Assembly (NCBI RefSeq): GCF_012911935.1
Contig: NZ_JAAXLA010000041.1
Span: 1-59,614 of the forward strand
Direction of reading: 5' to 3'
From: Pseudonocardia acidicola
Lineage (GTDB): Bacteria > Actinomycetota > Actinomycetes > Mycobacteriales > Pseudonocardiaceae
Length of the DNA stretch: 59,614 nucleotides
The notes below the pieces were generated by a model that had not been told where the DNA came from, ran no database searches, and worked only from the letters and a program-made list of their open reading frames with translations. The translations under genes and the position numbers were made by a program. Below are positions 24,344 through 32,651 of this stretch, in pieces (position 1 is the stretch's first letter; the number at the start of each line of letters is the position of its first letter).

Positions 24344-26011
24344 GTGAATCCCTCGACGGCGCAGGCTCAGGTGATCGTCGACGAGCTCGTGCGCTGCGGT
24401 GTCACCGACGCCGTGCTCTGCCCGGGCTCGCGCAACGCCCCGCTGTCCTTCGCGCTGCACGCCGCCGACGCGGCCGGCCGGCTGCGGCTGCACGTGCGCA
24501 TCGACGAGCGCACCGCCGGTTTCCTCGCGCTGGGTCTCGCGCTGCGCTCCGGCCGTCCGGTCCCGGTGTGCACGACCTCGGGCACCGCGGTGGCCAACCT
24601 GCACCCGGCCGTGCTGGAGGCCTCGCACGCCGGGGTGCCTCTGCTCGCGCTCACCGCGGACCGCCCGCCGGAGCTGATCGGAAGCGGGGCGAGCCAGACC
24701 ATCAGCCAGCCAAGGATCTTCGGCGACGCCGTCCGGCTGGGCCTGACCACGGCCGTGGCCACCCCGGCGCCCGGCGTCGCCGCTCGCTGGCGCTCCGCGG
24801 TGGACCGCGTCCTGGCCGCCGCCGCCGGGGTGCCGGGCGGGCCGCCCGGGCCGGTGCACCTCAACGTGCCGTTCGCCGAGCCGCTGGTGCCGCAGGCCGG
24901 CCCGGACTGGCCGGAGCCGCTGGCCGGGCGTCCGGACGGCAGCCCGTGGACGACGGTGCCGGGCGGGCGCCGCACGGTGCCCACGCTCCCGCTGGACCCG
25001 GCGGCGCCCACAGTGGTCATCGCCGGGCACGGCGCGCCCGCCGACGTCGACCTGGGCGGCGCGCCGGTGATCGCCGAGCCGTCGTCGGGCCGCTGGGCGG
25101 AGGGACTGCGGACCGGCCCGTGGCTGCTGGGTGCCTCGCCGATGGCCGTGCTCAAGCCGGCGCAGGTGCTCGTGCTCGGCCGGCCGACGCTGCACCGCCC
25201 GGTGCAGCGGTTGCTGGCAGACCCCGACGTCGCCGTCTACGCGGTCGCCGACGCGGCCGGTGCGCCCTGGACCGACGTCGCGGGGACGGTGCGGGCGGTC
25301 GGCGCCGCACCCGCGCTCTGCCCGCCCGACGGCTGGGCGGACCGCTGGCGCGCTGCCGACGCGGCGGTGAGCGCCGCCCTGGACGCCGCGCTGAACGGGC
25401 CGGACTCTCCGGCCGGCCTGCGGCTGGCCCGGGCGCTGCTCGCGGCCCTGCCCGGCGGCGCGGCGCTCGTGCTCGGCTCGTCCAACCCGGTGCGCGACGT
25501 GTCGTTGGCCGCGGTGCCGCGGGCCGGCCTCACGGTGCTGTCCAACCGTGGGGTGGCCGGCATCGACGGCACGGTCTCGACGGCGGCCGGCGCGGCGCTG
25601 GCCCACCCGGGCCCCAGCTACGCGCTGCTCGGGGACCTCACGCTGCTGCACGACACCACCGGCCTCGTCGTCGGGCCCGGCGAACCGCGGCCCGACCTGA
25701 CCCTCGTCGTGCTCAACGATCAGGGCGGTGGGATCTTCAGCCTCCTCGAGCAGGGCGCGCCGGAGCACGCCGGTGCGTTCGAGCGGGTCTTCGGCACCCC
25801 GCACCGGGTGGACCTCGGTGCGCTGTGCGCGGCGACCGGGGTGGCGCACACCGCCGTGGCGGACCCGGCGGAGGTGGCCGCCGCGGTGGCGCCCGTGCCG
25901 GGGATCCGGGTGGTGGAGGTGCGGGCGCAGCGGGCGTCGCTGCGCGACGGGCACGCCGCGCTGCGCAAGGTCGTCGAGACCGCGGTGGCGCCGGTGCTCG
26001 CTGCGGGCTGA
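24344..26011 (+). CDS. menD: 2-succinyl-5-enolpyruvyl-6-hydroxy-3-cyclohexene-1-carboxylate synthase
   Basis: MenD is the thiamine-diphosphate enzyme that condenses isochorismate with 2-oxoglutarate, the first committed step of menaquinone synthesis. The 555-residue product begins VNPSTAQAQVIVDELVRCGV and carries VLCPGSRNAPLSFALH, the catalytic Glu region RIDERTAGFLALGLA, and TSGTAVANLHPAVLEASHAG. The C-terminal ThDP-binding part holds LLGDLTLLHDTTGL and VVLNDQGGGIFSLLEQGA. The GTG start at 24344 is chosen by homology; the frame extends further upstream without family residues. Its isochorismate source is menF at 31314. It is convergent with the RTX/TasA gene with only 10 bases between stops. 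Confidence 0.94.
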   Translation: MNPSTAQAQVIVDELVRCGVTDAVLCPGSRNAPLSFALHAADAAGRLRLHVRIDERTAGFLALGLALRSGRPVPVCTTSGTAVANLHPAVLEASHAGVPLLALTADRPPELIGSGASQTISQPRIFGDAVRLGLTTAVATPAPGVAARWRSAVDRVLAAAAGVPGGPPGPVHLNVPFAEPLVPQAGPDWPEPLAGRPDGSPWTTVPGGRRTVPTLPLDPAAPTVVIAGHGAPADVDLGGAPVIAEPSSGRWAEGLRTGPWLLGASPMAVLKPAQVLVLGRPTLHRPVQRLLADPDVAVYAVADAAGAPWTDVAGTVRAVGAAPALCPPDGWADRWRAADAAVSAALDAALNGPDSPAGLRLARALLAALPGGAALVLGSSNPVRDVSLAAVPRAGLTVLSNRGVAGIDGTVSTAAGAALAHPGPSYALLGDLTLLHDTTGLVVGPGEPRPDLTLVVLNDQGGGIFSLLEQGAPEHAGAFERVFGTPHRVDLGALCAATGVAHTAVADPAEVAAAVAPVPGIRVVEVRAQRASLRDGHAALRKVVETAVAPVLAAG

Positions 26012-26021
26012 GCCCGACCGG

Positions 26022-27416
26022 TCAGGCCGGCGCTCCGGTGGCGGTCGACGGTGCGGCCGGTTCCGTCCGGACCGGTTCCGGAGTGGGCGACTCCGCCGGA
26101 GCCGTGGACGGCCCGGCCGGCGGAGCGACGACGGCATCGGACGGGGGAGCGCTGGGAGCCGCGGGCTCCGGGGTGGACTGCGGTGCGGGTGCCGGTGCCG
26201 GTGCCGGAGATGGAACGGGCGCGGGAGCCGACGGTGCCGGGCTCGCGGGTGCCGCCGGGGGCGGCGGGGTGCATCGGACAGCACGTTCGCCGGCGACGGG
26301 GTCGCAGGTGGCGCTGTCGGCGCCCCCGTCGAACCGGTCCGTGCCGTCCCCGCCCTGCAGCTCGTCGCGGCCGGGGCCGCCGTACAGCCGGTCGTCGCCC
26401 TGCTCGCCGCGCAGTACGTCGTCGCCCGGGCCACCGATGATCACGTCGTTGCCGGTCCCGCCGGAGATGGTGTCGCGTCCCGCACCCCCCAGGATGCAGT
26501 CCGCGGCGCCCGAACCGGCGATCGTGTCGTCACCCGCGGTGCCCAGGATCAGGAACGGTCCCGCCCCGGCCCCGCGCTCGACGGCGGCGTTCCAGCTCCG
26601 GTGCGTGGGATCGACGGTGATCACCTCGGCGAAGTCGTCCGGCTTCATGCCGGCTTCGGCGCACTCGGCCGGCAGCTCGATCGGTGTCGCGGCCGAGGCG
26701 GTGCGGGCGGCGGCGCCGGGATCGGTCGCATCGGGGGCGATCGCTCCGGGCGTGGTTCCCGGAGCGGCCGCGACCAGAGCCGGAGATGCGGCGAGGAACG
26801 ACGACCTGTCGTCCCCGCCCCTCTTCCCGGCGGTGGTGACGGTGATCTTGCCGGTGGCCTGGTCGGTGAAGCCGCCGTCGGCGTACACGGTCACGCCGTC
26901 TTCCTGGCTCATGTCGAAGGCGGACCTGGCGTCGGCGGCGAGGGCCACCGTGACGGGCACCTCGACCTTCGCGCCGGGCTGCACGCCGGCCCGGAGCGGC
27001 ATCCTCGTCCCGTTGTAGAGCGAGCAGTAGCTGACCGTGCCGGCGTCGCCGACCGTGATCAGGAGCGCCGCGCCGGGACGGGCCTGCCAGCTCCCGTTCT
27101 TCTGCTGGCAGAACGTCGAGCCACCCTTCTTGTCCGTCGGGGTGATCGACAGGCTCACATCGGCCGGGACGGTGCCCTGGTAGTCGACCGTGAGCTTGAC
27201 GGTCTGCGGGCTGCCGGGCTTGAGTGTGTCGTACCTGAGGTCGGGGCCCTTGCCGTCGCGGCCGAGCACCACGGTCGCCGCACCGATGGTGGTCGGAGTA
27301 CTCGTCACGGTGTCCGAGAACGACGCCAGGGTGGACCCGGAGATCGCGACGAACGCTCCCGCTCCGGCCGTTGCCAGGGCGGCGGCGAGGATGGCGAATG
27401 CGGTGCGCGTGTTCAC
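26022..27416 (-). CDS. TasA-like exported protein fused to RTX calcium-binding repeats
   Basis: A 464-residue secreted protein. Residues 1-30 form a signal sequence ending GSTLASFSDTVTS, the ASFSDT motif that marks SipW-processed TasA/CalY proteins. Residues 35-190 are a beta-rich TasA-like domain. Residues about 287-370 hold nine consecutive nonapeptides of RTX type (GGAGRDTIS, GGTGNDVII, GGPGDDVLR, GEQGDDRLY, GGPGRDELQ and so on), which wrap as a calcium-binding beta roll. The last 80 residues are Pro/Ala/Ser-rich. No LPXTG anchor is seen. It is near a second TasA-like gene and a SipW peptidase. I infer a calcium-responsive matrix or fibre component; neither polymerisation nor secretion is proven. 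Confidence 0.8.
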   Translation of the reverse strand: MNTRTAFAILAAALATAGAGAFVAISGSTLASFSDTVTSTPTTIGAATVVLGRDGKGPDLRYDTLKPGSPQTVKLTVDYQGTVPADVSLSITPTDKKGGSTFCQQKNGSWQARPGAALLITVGDAGTVSYCSLYNGTRMPLRAGVQPGAKVEVPVTVALAADARSAFDMSQEDGVTVYADGGFTDQATGKITVTTAGKRGGDDRSSFLAASPALVAAAPGTTPGAIAPDATDPGAAARTASAATPIELPAECAEAGMKPDDFAEVITVDPTHRSWNAAVERGAGAGPFLILGTAGDDTIAGSGAADCILGGAGRDTISGGTGNDVIIGGPGDDVLRGEQGDDRLYGGPGRDELQGGDGTDRFDGGADSATCDPVAGERAVRCTPPPPAAPASPAPSAPAPVPSPAPAPAPAPQSTPEPAAPSAPPSDAVVAPPAGPSTAPAESPTPEPVRTEPAAPSTATGAPA

Positions 27417-27522
27417 GGGACTCCCGGATCGATCACAGAGGTAGAATCCGTCTCCGCAGTTCAGCGGATCGGTCGATGCGTCTTTGACTTCCGAATCAGT
27501 GCGCCTTGTCGGAAGTGCCGAA

Positions 27523-27556
27523 AGGGTGGTGGACGCGGAATCGCATCCACCACCCT
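27523..27556 (-). terminator. Terminator after the CalY/TasA-like gene
   Basis: Perfect 11-base stem AGGGTGGTGGA/TCCACCACCCT with a further GCG/CGC pairing inside, followed on the minus strand by CCCTTTC. It starts 15 bases beyond the stop of the minus-strand gene at 27572, so the RTX/TasA gene downstream probably has its own promoter. A second inverted repeat (CTTCCGA...TCGGAAG, 27488-27515) lies in that promoter region. Confidence 0.75.
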
Positions 27557-27571
27557 GATTCAGTCAGATGT

Positions 27572-28156
27572 TCAGTTCCCCTGGTCGAGCGTCACCGACG
27601 ACGTGATGGTCACCGAGTCGCTCTGGACCTTGTTGCCGGTCGTCTGCGGCAGCTCGAACACGAAGTCGTACTTCAGGTCCTTGCCGGCACCGAGCGGCAC
27701 GTTCCGGAGGACGCCCTGCAGCTGGTTGGCCTGCACGGTGACGGTGCCGGGGACTCCAGTGCCGGAGATGGTGACCAGGAGGGCTTCCGGCAGGTCGCCT
27801 TCCGTCTTGGTGCAGCCGCCAGCCTTCTGCTCAGGATCGGTACAGCCGTTGTCACTGCCCTCGGTCTTGATGGTTCCGGACAGAACGCCGTCGATCGTGC
27901 CGTCGTTCTTGATCGTCAGGGTCTTGGTGGGCGACTTGTAACCCGGAGCGATGTTGGTCGCGCTGAAGAGCTCGGCCTGGCTGGCACCGCCACCGACGAC
28001 GAGGTCCAGGGTGCCGGTTGCCAGGGTGCCGCCCGGGCCCGCCTCGGTGTCCTGGAACGCTGCGTACGTCCCCGTCCCCAGCGCCAGCGCCGCGGCGGCC
28101 AGGGCGGCGACGCCGATACCGGCGGCGACCTTCTTGTTCTTCTGCAGAATGCTCAC
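27572..28156 (-). CDS. TasA/CalY-family exported protein
   Basis: A 194-residue protein with the family start VSILQKNKKVAAGIGVAALA, a hydrophobic signal region and the SipW-type cleavage context GTGTYAAFQDTEAG. The mature part (about 160 residues) is a beta-sandwich as in TasA and camelysin, with two Cys in a loop (SDNGCTDPEQKAGGCTKTEG). TasA proteins build biofilm fibres in Bacillus; camelysin relatives were first described as proteases. The GTG is chosen because AGGAG lies 7 bases before it. It is divergent from the SipW-like peptidase over a 214-base region with an inverted repeat, which suggests joint control. Confidence 0.85.
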   Translation of the reverse strand: MSILQKNKKVAAGIGVAALAAAALALGTGTYAAFQDTEAGPGGTLATGTLDLVVGGGASQAELFSATNIAPGYKSPTKTLTIKNDGTIDGVLSGTIKTEGSDNGCTDPEQKAGGCTKTEGDLPEALLVTISGTGVPGTVTVQANQLQGVLRNVPLGAGKDLKYDFVFELPQTTGNKVQSDSVTITSSVTLDQGN

Positions 28157-28260
28157 GGCAGTTCTCCTGAAATCATCGCGGTCGGTCCGCGGCGGGAGGG
28201 GAGCGGCGGCCTGATGGACCGCGTTGGAACAGAACTCTGGCGTGCCGGCGGATTGCGCGC

Positions 28261-28278
28261 ATACCTCAACCGAGGTAT
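28261..28278. promoter_or_regulatory. Inverted repeat between calY-like and sipW-like genes
   Basis: ATACCTC-AACC-GAGGTAT, perfect 7-base arms, placed midway between the divergent starts at 28156 and 28371. Half-site-like copies follow (TACC at 28297, GGTA at 28309). It is a plausible operator for both genes. The response regulator at 30635 is one candidate binder; this is inference. Confidence 0.5.
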
Positions 28279-28370
28279 CTGCATCGGTCTCGCGAATACC
28301 GCATCGGAGGTACGACGCGGCGGTTCGCCTCTGCAACGCTCGGGGTTTCGTCTTCTTTCAGGAGGAGCCC

Positions 28371-28979
28371 ATGTCGGTGGAGCCCGAGACCGGGCGGATA
28401 CCGGCGGTGCGCGTCGCCGGCCCGCGGCCGCATCCGGTTCGCCGGGTCGGGAGGTGGATCGCCGCACTCGTGCTCGTCGCGATGGTCGCCGCCGCCGGGG
28501 CCGTCGCGGTCGTGCCCGCCGTCACCGGAGCCGCCGCGCTGACCGTGCTCTCCGGCAGCATGGAGCCGGCGCTGCCGGTCGGGTCGACCGTCGTGATCCG
28601 GCCGCGTCCGGTCGCCGAGATCGGGGTCGGCGACGTCATCACCTTCACCGATCGCGACCGGCAGAGCGGCGACACCCGGATCGTCACCCACCGGGTGATC
28701 GAGGTGCAGCCCGGGCCGGCGTTCCGGACGAAGGGCGACGCCAACAACGCCCCCGACCCGAATCCCGTCGCTGCAGCCGATGTGCACGGAGTCGAGTGGT
28801 ACGACGTACCGTTCGTCGGATTGGTCAAGGACCGGCTGTTCAGCAGGGTCGGGCTGTTCTTCGCGATCGGGCTGGCGCTACTGGTCGTCGCGGCGGGTCT
28901 GCTCCTGCCCGGCTCCGCCGCGCCGGCGGAACGGACGGACGCGCGCCGCCGTCCGCCGAGGAGCGCACACCGCAGATGA
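28371..28979 (+). CDS. sipW: SipW-type signal peptidase I (S26B)
   Basis: A 202-residue membrane signal peptidase of the SipW/archaeal-eukaryotic class. Catalytic residues are Ser in VLSGSMEPALPVGS (residue about 64), His in RIVTHRVIEV (the Ser-His form; ordinary bacterial enzymes have Lys) and Asp in FRTKGDANNAPDPN. One membrane helix precedes the active site (WIAALVLVAMVAAAGAVAVV) and one follows (LFFAIGLALLVVAAGLLL). AGGAGG sits 6 bases before the ATG; the upstream frame is non-homologous. In Bacillus, SipW processes TasA. Here both TasA-like proteins lie immediately beside it, so it is very likely their processing enzyme. Confidence 0.88.
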   Translation: MSVEPETGRIPAVRVAGPRPHPVRRVGRWIAALVLVAMVAAAGAVAVVPAVTGAAALTVLSGSMEPALPVGSTVVIRPRPVAEIGVGDVITFTDRDRQSGDTRIVTHRVIEVQPGPAFRTKGDANNAPDPNPVAAADVHGVEWYDVPFVGLVKDRLFSRVGLFFAIGLALLVVAAGLLLPGSAAPAERTDARRRPPRSAHRR

Positions 28980-29082
28980 CGGCTGCTCCATTGAGGCGCA
29001 ACGGGGCGCCCGCGCGGCCGCCCGTGATGCGACGTCCAGGTGACGCCGTGTGGCGGTTCGGACATTTCCCGTAACGCTCTCA

Positions 29083-29104
29083 ATTTCCTGTTCGAACAGG
29101 AAAT
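29083..29104. promoter_or_regulatory. Perfect 22-base palindrome upstream of the histidine kinase gene
   Basis: ATTTCCTGTTC followed by its exact reverse complement, with no mismatch and no spacer. It lies 70 bases before the kinase start in the gap after the SipW-like gene, and is AT-rich compared with its surroundings. Size and symmetry fit a dimeric regulator. It is not a LexA box because the TCGAAC-N4-GTTCGA spacing is absent. Confidence 0.6.
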
Positions 29105-29174
29105 CGGCGCTCCCCAGCACCCGACCCCGTCCGGCGCGGCGTGGTCGTCCCCAGTCTTTCAAGGGGTCAGCACG

Positions 29175-30638
29175 TTGATCGTGAACGTTCTCGGACACTG
29201 GCGTCCTACTGCCCGTCGCGCGATCGCAGCAGAACTGCTGGCACTGAGCGCCCTGGGCGCAGTGGCCGGCCTGCTGGTGGTCCGGCTGGAGAGCGGCCAC
29301 CTCATGGTGGGGCGGGTGCTGGGGGTGTTGACGTTCGCGGCCGGGATCGCGGCATCCATCCTGCTCGTCGTCACCGCATGGCTGAGTGCGAACGGCCGAG
29401 CCGGCCAGATCGCGGCTGCGGTCGGCCTCTTCACCGGGGTGGCGCTCCTGGCGCAGGCCGTCGAGGTCGACCTCCGCGACGGAATGTGGCCGCTGGCCGT
29501 CGGCGTCGCGGTGCTCGGCGTCGTCGGTCTGCTCGTCACGGCCGTCCCCGGCCCCGAGGTGGGACGCCGGCACCGGGTGTTCGTCGTGGTCCTGATCGCG
29601 CTGGTCGTGGCAGGCGTCGCCGCCGCAGGCGTGGTCGACGCGGTGGCGCCCGACTTCATCGTGCCGCGCGCGTTGCTGTCGACGGTGGACCTGTTCGCGT
29701 GGTCGGGTGCCGGTGCCGCCGGGCTGCTCCTCCTGGTGGGGGGTGTGCTCACCGCCCGGTCGCTGCTGAGGCTCGTGGGACTCGCGTTCGTCACGGTGGC
29801 CGTCGGCCACGGAATCCGCCTCGGCCACGGGCTGCCGTACGGTGCCGATCCCGGGCCGCTGGTCGGAGCACTGGAGCTGGCCGGGGTGGCCATGCTCCTG
29901 GTCGCCGCGGTGCCCGCCCTGCTCTCCGCGGTGCTGGAGGTCTGGAGCCAGCAGGAGGCGTCCCGGGCCCGGCTGGCGCAGGCCGAAGCGGCGATGGCCT
30001 CGGTGGCCGAGCGGGACCACGAGATGCGCAACCTGGTCGCCGGGCTCTCCGGCGCGGCGCGCGTCCTGAGCGTGGACGAGGTGGCCTCACCCGACGGACA
30101 GCGACTGCTGCTCGCCGCCGGCGCAGAGCTGGAGCGGCTGCAACGGATGTTGCAGCGCGACGGCGAGCGGTCCCCGCTGCCCGCCGGGTCGGCCGTGGAG
30201 CCGCTGCTGGGCGACCTCGCCGCGATGCACCGAGCGGGCGGTCTGGCCGTCGAGGTCGAGGTCGAGGGCGATGTCCGGGTCGCGATGGATCAGGCTGCGC
30301 TCGTCCAGGTCATCGCCAACCTGCTGGTCAACTGCGAGCGGCACGCGCCCGGGGCGCAGGTGTGGCTGCGCGCCCGCAGCGCCGACGGCCGGGTGCGGAT
30401 CGAAGTCGCCGACGACGGCCCCGGGCTCCCACCCGGCGCGGCGGAGGATCTGCTGCGACGCGGTGCGCGGGGGCCCGGCTCGACCGGTTCCGGGCTCGGC
30501 CTCGCGATCACCGCGGACATCGTCGGCCAGCACCAGGGAACGCTCACGCTGGCGTCGGGCGGCCGTGGCTGCAGCGCGGTGATCGACCTGCCCGCCGAAC
30601 GGCTGGGCGCCCCGACGGCCGACTGCGTCGGCGCATGA
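29175..30638 (+). CDS. Membrane sensor histidine kinase
   Basis: A 487-residue kinase with about eight membrane helices in the first 260 residues (for example AELLALSALGAVAGLLVV, VGVAVLGVVGLLVTAVPG and LELAGVAMLLVAAVPALL) and almost no extracytoplasmic domain. A short coiled segment leads to the phospho-acceptor region ERDHEMRNLVAGLSGAARVL, followed by an ATPase domain with N-box NLLVNCERHAPGA, G1 VADDGPGLPPG and G2 GSGLGLAI. The sensing domain is probably the membrane part. No ATG or GTG fits well: TTG at 29175 follows AAGGGG with good spacing, GTG at 29181 is an alternative. Its stop overlaps the regulator start (ATGA). Confidence 0.85.
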   Translation: MIVNVLGHWRPTARRAIAAELLALSALGAVAGLLVVRLESGHLMVGRVLGVLTFAAGIAASILLVVTAWLSANGRAGQIAAAVGLFTGVALLAQAVEVDLRDGMWPLAVGVAVLGVVGLLVTAVPGPEVGRRHRVFVVVLIALVVAGVAAAGVVDAVAPDFIVPRALLSTVDLFAWSGAGAAGLLLLVGGVLTARSLLRLVGLAFVTVAVGHGIRLGHGLPYGADPGPLVGALELAGVAMLLVAAVPALLSAVLEVWSQQEASRARLAQAEAAMASVAERDHEMRNLVAGLSGAARVLSVDEVASPDGQRLLLAAGAELERLQRMLQRDGERSPLPAGSAVEPLLGDLAAMHRAGGLAVEVEVEGDVRVAMDQAALVQVIANLLVNCERHAPGAQVWLRARSADGRVRIEVADDGPGLPPGAAEDLLRRGARGPGSTGSGLGLAITADIVGQHQGTLTLASGGRGCSAVIDLPAERLGAPTADCVGA

Positions 30639-31306
30639 CCGCGGAACACCCCGGGATCCTGATCGTCGACGATCACGGGCTGGTCGGTGCGGCACTGGCC
30701 ATGGCGCTGGTCACGCGCGGGGTGTCGGCGTCCGCCGTGTCCCCGGGCGAACTGCTCGGCCGGATCGACGAGCCGGCGCCGCCGGGCGGTCTGGTGCTGC
30801 TCGACCTCGACCTCGGCGGGGACCGCGACGGCGCCGACCTGGTGCCCCGGCTGCGGCGGGCCGGGTGGCGGGTGCTCATGGTCACCGGATCGACCGATCA
30901 CTCCCGGATCGCCGCCGCGGTCACCGCCGGTGCGCTGGGCTGGGTGTCCAAGAGCGCGCCGTTCGACGACCTCGTCGAGACGGCGGTGCGCGCCGCCGAG
31001 GGCCGGACGCTGCTGTCCGCGCAGGAGCGGGAGCGGTTGCGGGTGCTGGCCACCGAGGCGGACCGCGAGGCCGAGCTGAAGCGCAGCCGCTGGGAGCGAC
31101 TCACCCCGCGCGAACTCGAGATCGTCGAGCAGATCGCCGCCGGCCACCGCCCGGCCGCGATCGCGGCGCGGTTCGTCGTGTCGGTCGCGACGGTGCGGAC
31201 CCAGATCCGCTCCATCCTGGGCAAGCTGGAGGTCGGCTCGCAGCTCGAGGTGGCCGCACTGGCCCGTGAACGGCCGCGCCCGCAAGGCCCCGGAGCTCGC
31301 GGCTGA
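30635..31306 (+). CDS. LuxR/NarL-type response regulator
   Basis: A 223-residue two-domain regulator. The receiver has ILIVDDHGLVGAALAMAL (acidic pocket), the phospho-acceptor in VLLDLDLGGDRDGADL and the conserved Lys in GWVSKSAPFDDL. A charged linker (AELKRSRWERLTPRE) leads into a LuxR-type helix-turn-helix: TPRELEIVEQIAAGHRPAAI, then FVVSVATVRTQIRSILGKL. Translational coupling to the kinase makes this a cognate pair. Its position after the TasA/SipW genes suggests that it controls them, for instance through the palindromes at 28261 or 29083, but no site assignment can be made from sequence alone. Confidence 0.92.
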   Translation: MTAEHPGILIVDDHGLVGAALAMALVTRGVSASAVSPGELLGRIDEPAPPGGLVLLDLDLGGDRDGADLVPRLRRAGWRVLMVTGSTDHSRIAAAVTAGALGWVSKSAPFDDLVETAVRAAEGRTLLSAQERERLRVLATEADREAELKRSRWERLTPRELEIVEQIAAGHRPAAIAARFVVSVATVRTQIRSILGKLEVGSQLEVAALARERPRPQGPGARG

Positions 31307-31313
31307 CTCCTGA

Positions 31314-32558
31314 TCACCCCGTGCCTTCGAGCGCCTCCCGGACCGCGACGAGCTTGGCCGCGGCCTCGCGCACCTCGGTGTCCGGGTCGGAGTCGGCGAC
31401 GATGCCGCAGCCGGCGAACAGCCGGACCGTGCGGCCGTCGAGCTGGGCACAGCGCAGCGCGATACCGAGCTCACCGTCGCCGTCGGCGTCGACCCAGCCG
31501 ACCGGGCCCGCGTAGCGGCCGCGGTCCATGCCCTCCAGCTCCTCGATGACCTCGAGGGCGGCGTCGCGGGGGGTGCCGCCGACCGCTGCGGTGGGGTGCA
31601 CGGCCTCGGCCAGCTGCAGCAGCGACGCGGGGGCTTCCGGGTCGAGCTGCCCGTACACGTCGCTGGCCAGATGCGAGACGTTGTGCAAGGCGAGGATGGC
31701 CGGGACCTCCGGCACCTCGAGTGCGGCGCACAGTGGGCGCAGCGCGGTGGCCAGCGAGTCGACGGCCAGCGCGTGCTCGCGGCGGTCCTTGGCCGAGGCG
31801 AGCAGAGCCCCGCCGAGGTCGGAACCGGTGCGCTCGCCGGGCCAGATCGTGCCGGCCAGCACCCGGGAGGACACCTGCTCGCCGTCGCGGCGCAGTAGCA
31901 GCTCCGGGGTGGCCCCGACCAGCCCGTCGACCGCGAACGACCAGCACGTCGGGTAGCGCCGGGCCAGCCCGCCCAGCAGGAACCGGGGGTCGAGCGGCTC
32001 CTCGCCGATCGCCAGCAGGTCGTGGGCCAGCGCGGCCTTCTCCAACTCGCCGGCCTGCATCCGGCGCACCGCCTCGGCGACCGCCTGCCGGTAGCGGCCC
32101 ACCGGAAGCCGCCCGTCCCCGTAGCGCAGCGGCCCGCTCGCGCGCACCGGGCTGACCGACCGCACCGCGGACGGGCCGCCCCCGGCGGCGAACTCGGTGA
32201 TCCAGGCCTGCCCGTCGCGGCGGCCCACCACGACCCGGGGCACGATCACCACCGACCCCGCGGACCGGGGGCTGAAGGTGAAGCTGGTGAACGCGACCGC
32301 CCCGGTGCCCGGGACGTCGACCTCGTCGCGGACCTCGAGACGCTCGGCGAAATCGCGCCACCAGGCGTCGGCCTCGGCGAACCGATCCGGCCCGGTGACG
32401 GTGATCCGAGCGACCTCGCCCCAGCCCACCAGGCCGTCCGATCCGCGTACCCAGGACAGCGGGTTGCGGTCGTCGGGGAGCAGGTCCAGGAGCCGACCCG
32501 GGTCGTCCACAGCCCGCGTACGCACGCGCAACCCGGACGGCAGCGGGGCAATGGTCAC
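31314..32558 (-). CDS. menF: Isochorismate synthase
   Basis: A 414-residue chorismate-binding enzyme that converts chorismate to isochorismate for MenD (menaquinone) or for a salicylate/catechol siderophore. The catalytic core holds LEKAALAHDLLAIGEEPLDP, GATPELLLRRDGEQVSSRVL, AGTIWPGERTGSD, HPTAAVGGTPRDAALEVIEE, YAGPVGWVDADGDGELGIAL and AGCGIVADSDPDTEVREAAA, all standard. The GTG start VTIAPLPSGLRVRTR is used since upstream residues are not family-like. No siderophore gene is near, while six other men genes are, so MenF is the natural reading; an EntC-type role cannot be excluded by sequence. It is convergent with the response regulator gene. Confidence 0.9.
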   Translation of the reverse strand: MTIAPLPSGLRVRTRAVDDPGRLLDLLPDDRNPLSWVRGSDGLVGWGEVARITVTGPDRFAEADAWWRDFAERLEVRDEVDVPGTGAVAFTSFTFSPRSAGSVVIVPRVVVGRRDGQAWITEFAAGGGPSAVRSVSPVRASGPLRYGDGRLPVGRYRQAVAEAVRRMQAGELEKAALAHDLLAIGEEPLDPRFLLGGLARRYPTCWSFAVDGLVGATPELLLRRDGEQVSSRVLAGTIWPGERTGSDLGGALLASAKDRREHALAVDSLATALRPLCAALEVPEVPAILALHNVSHLASDVYGQLDPEAPASLLQLAEAVHPTAAVGGTPRDAALEVIEELEGMDRGRYAGPVGWVDADGDGELGIALRCAQLDGRTVRLFAGCGIVADSDPDTEVREAAAKLVAVREALEGTG

Positions 32559-32651
32559 GTCTGCGAGCGTAAGGAACTCCCGATGCCGATGCGCGCCCGG
32601 CCCGGGAGGCACGGGCCACACTCCGGTCGGAACCACCTAGACTCCTGCGCC

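Noticed and set aside
24301..27018. 905-codon plus-strand frame across menD and the RTX/TasA gene
   Set aside because: It is another reading frame of menD joined to the antisense of the RTX gene. Both real genes have complete motif sets.
29083..29104. Palindrome containing TTCGAA considered as an SOS box
   Set aside because: The LexA spacing TCGAAC-N4-GTTCGA is missing; only the central TTCGAA is shared.
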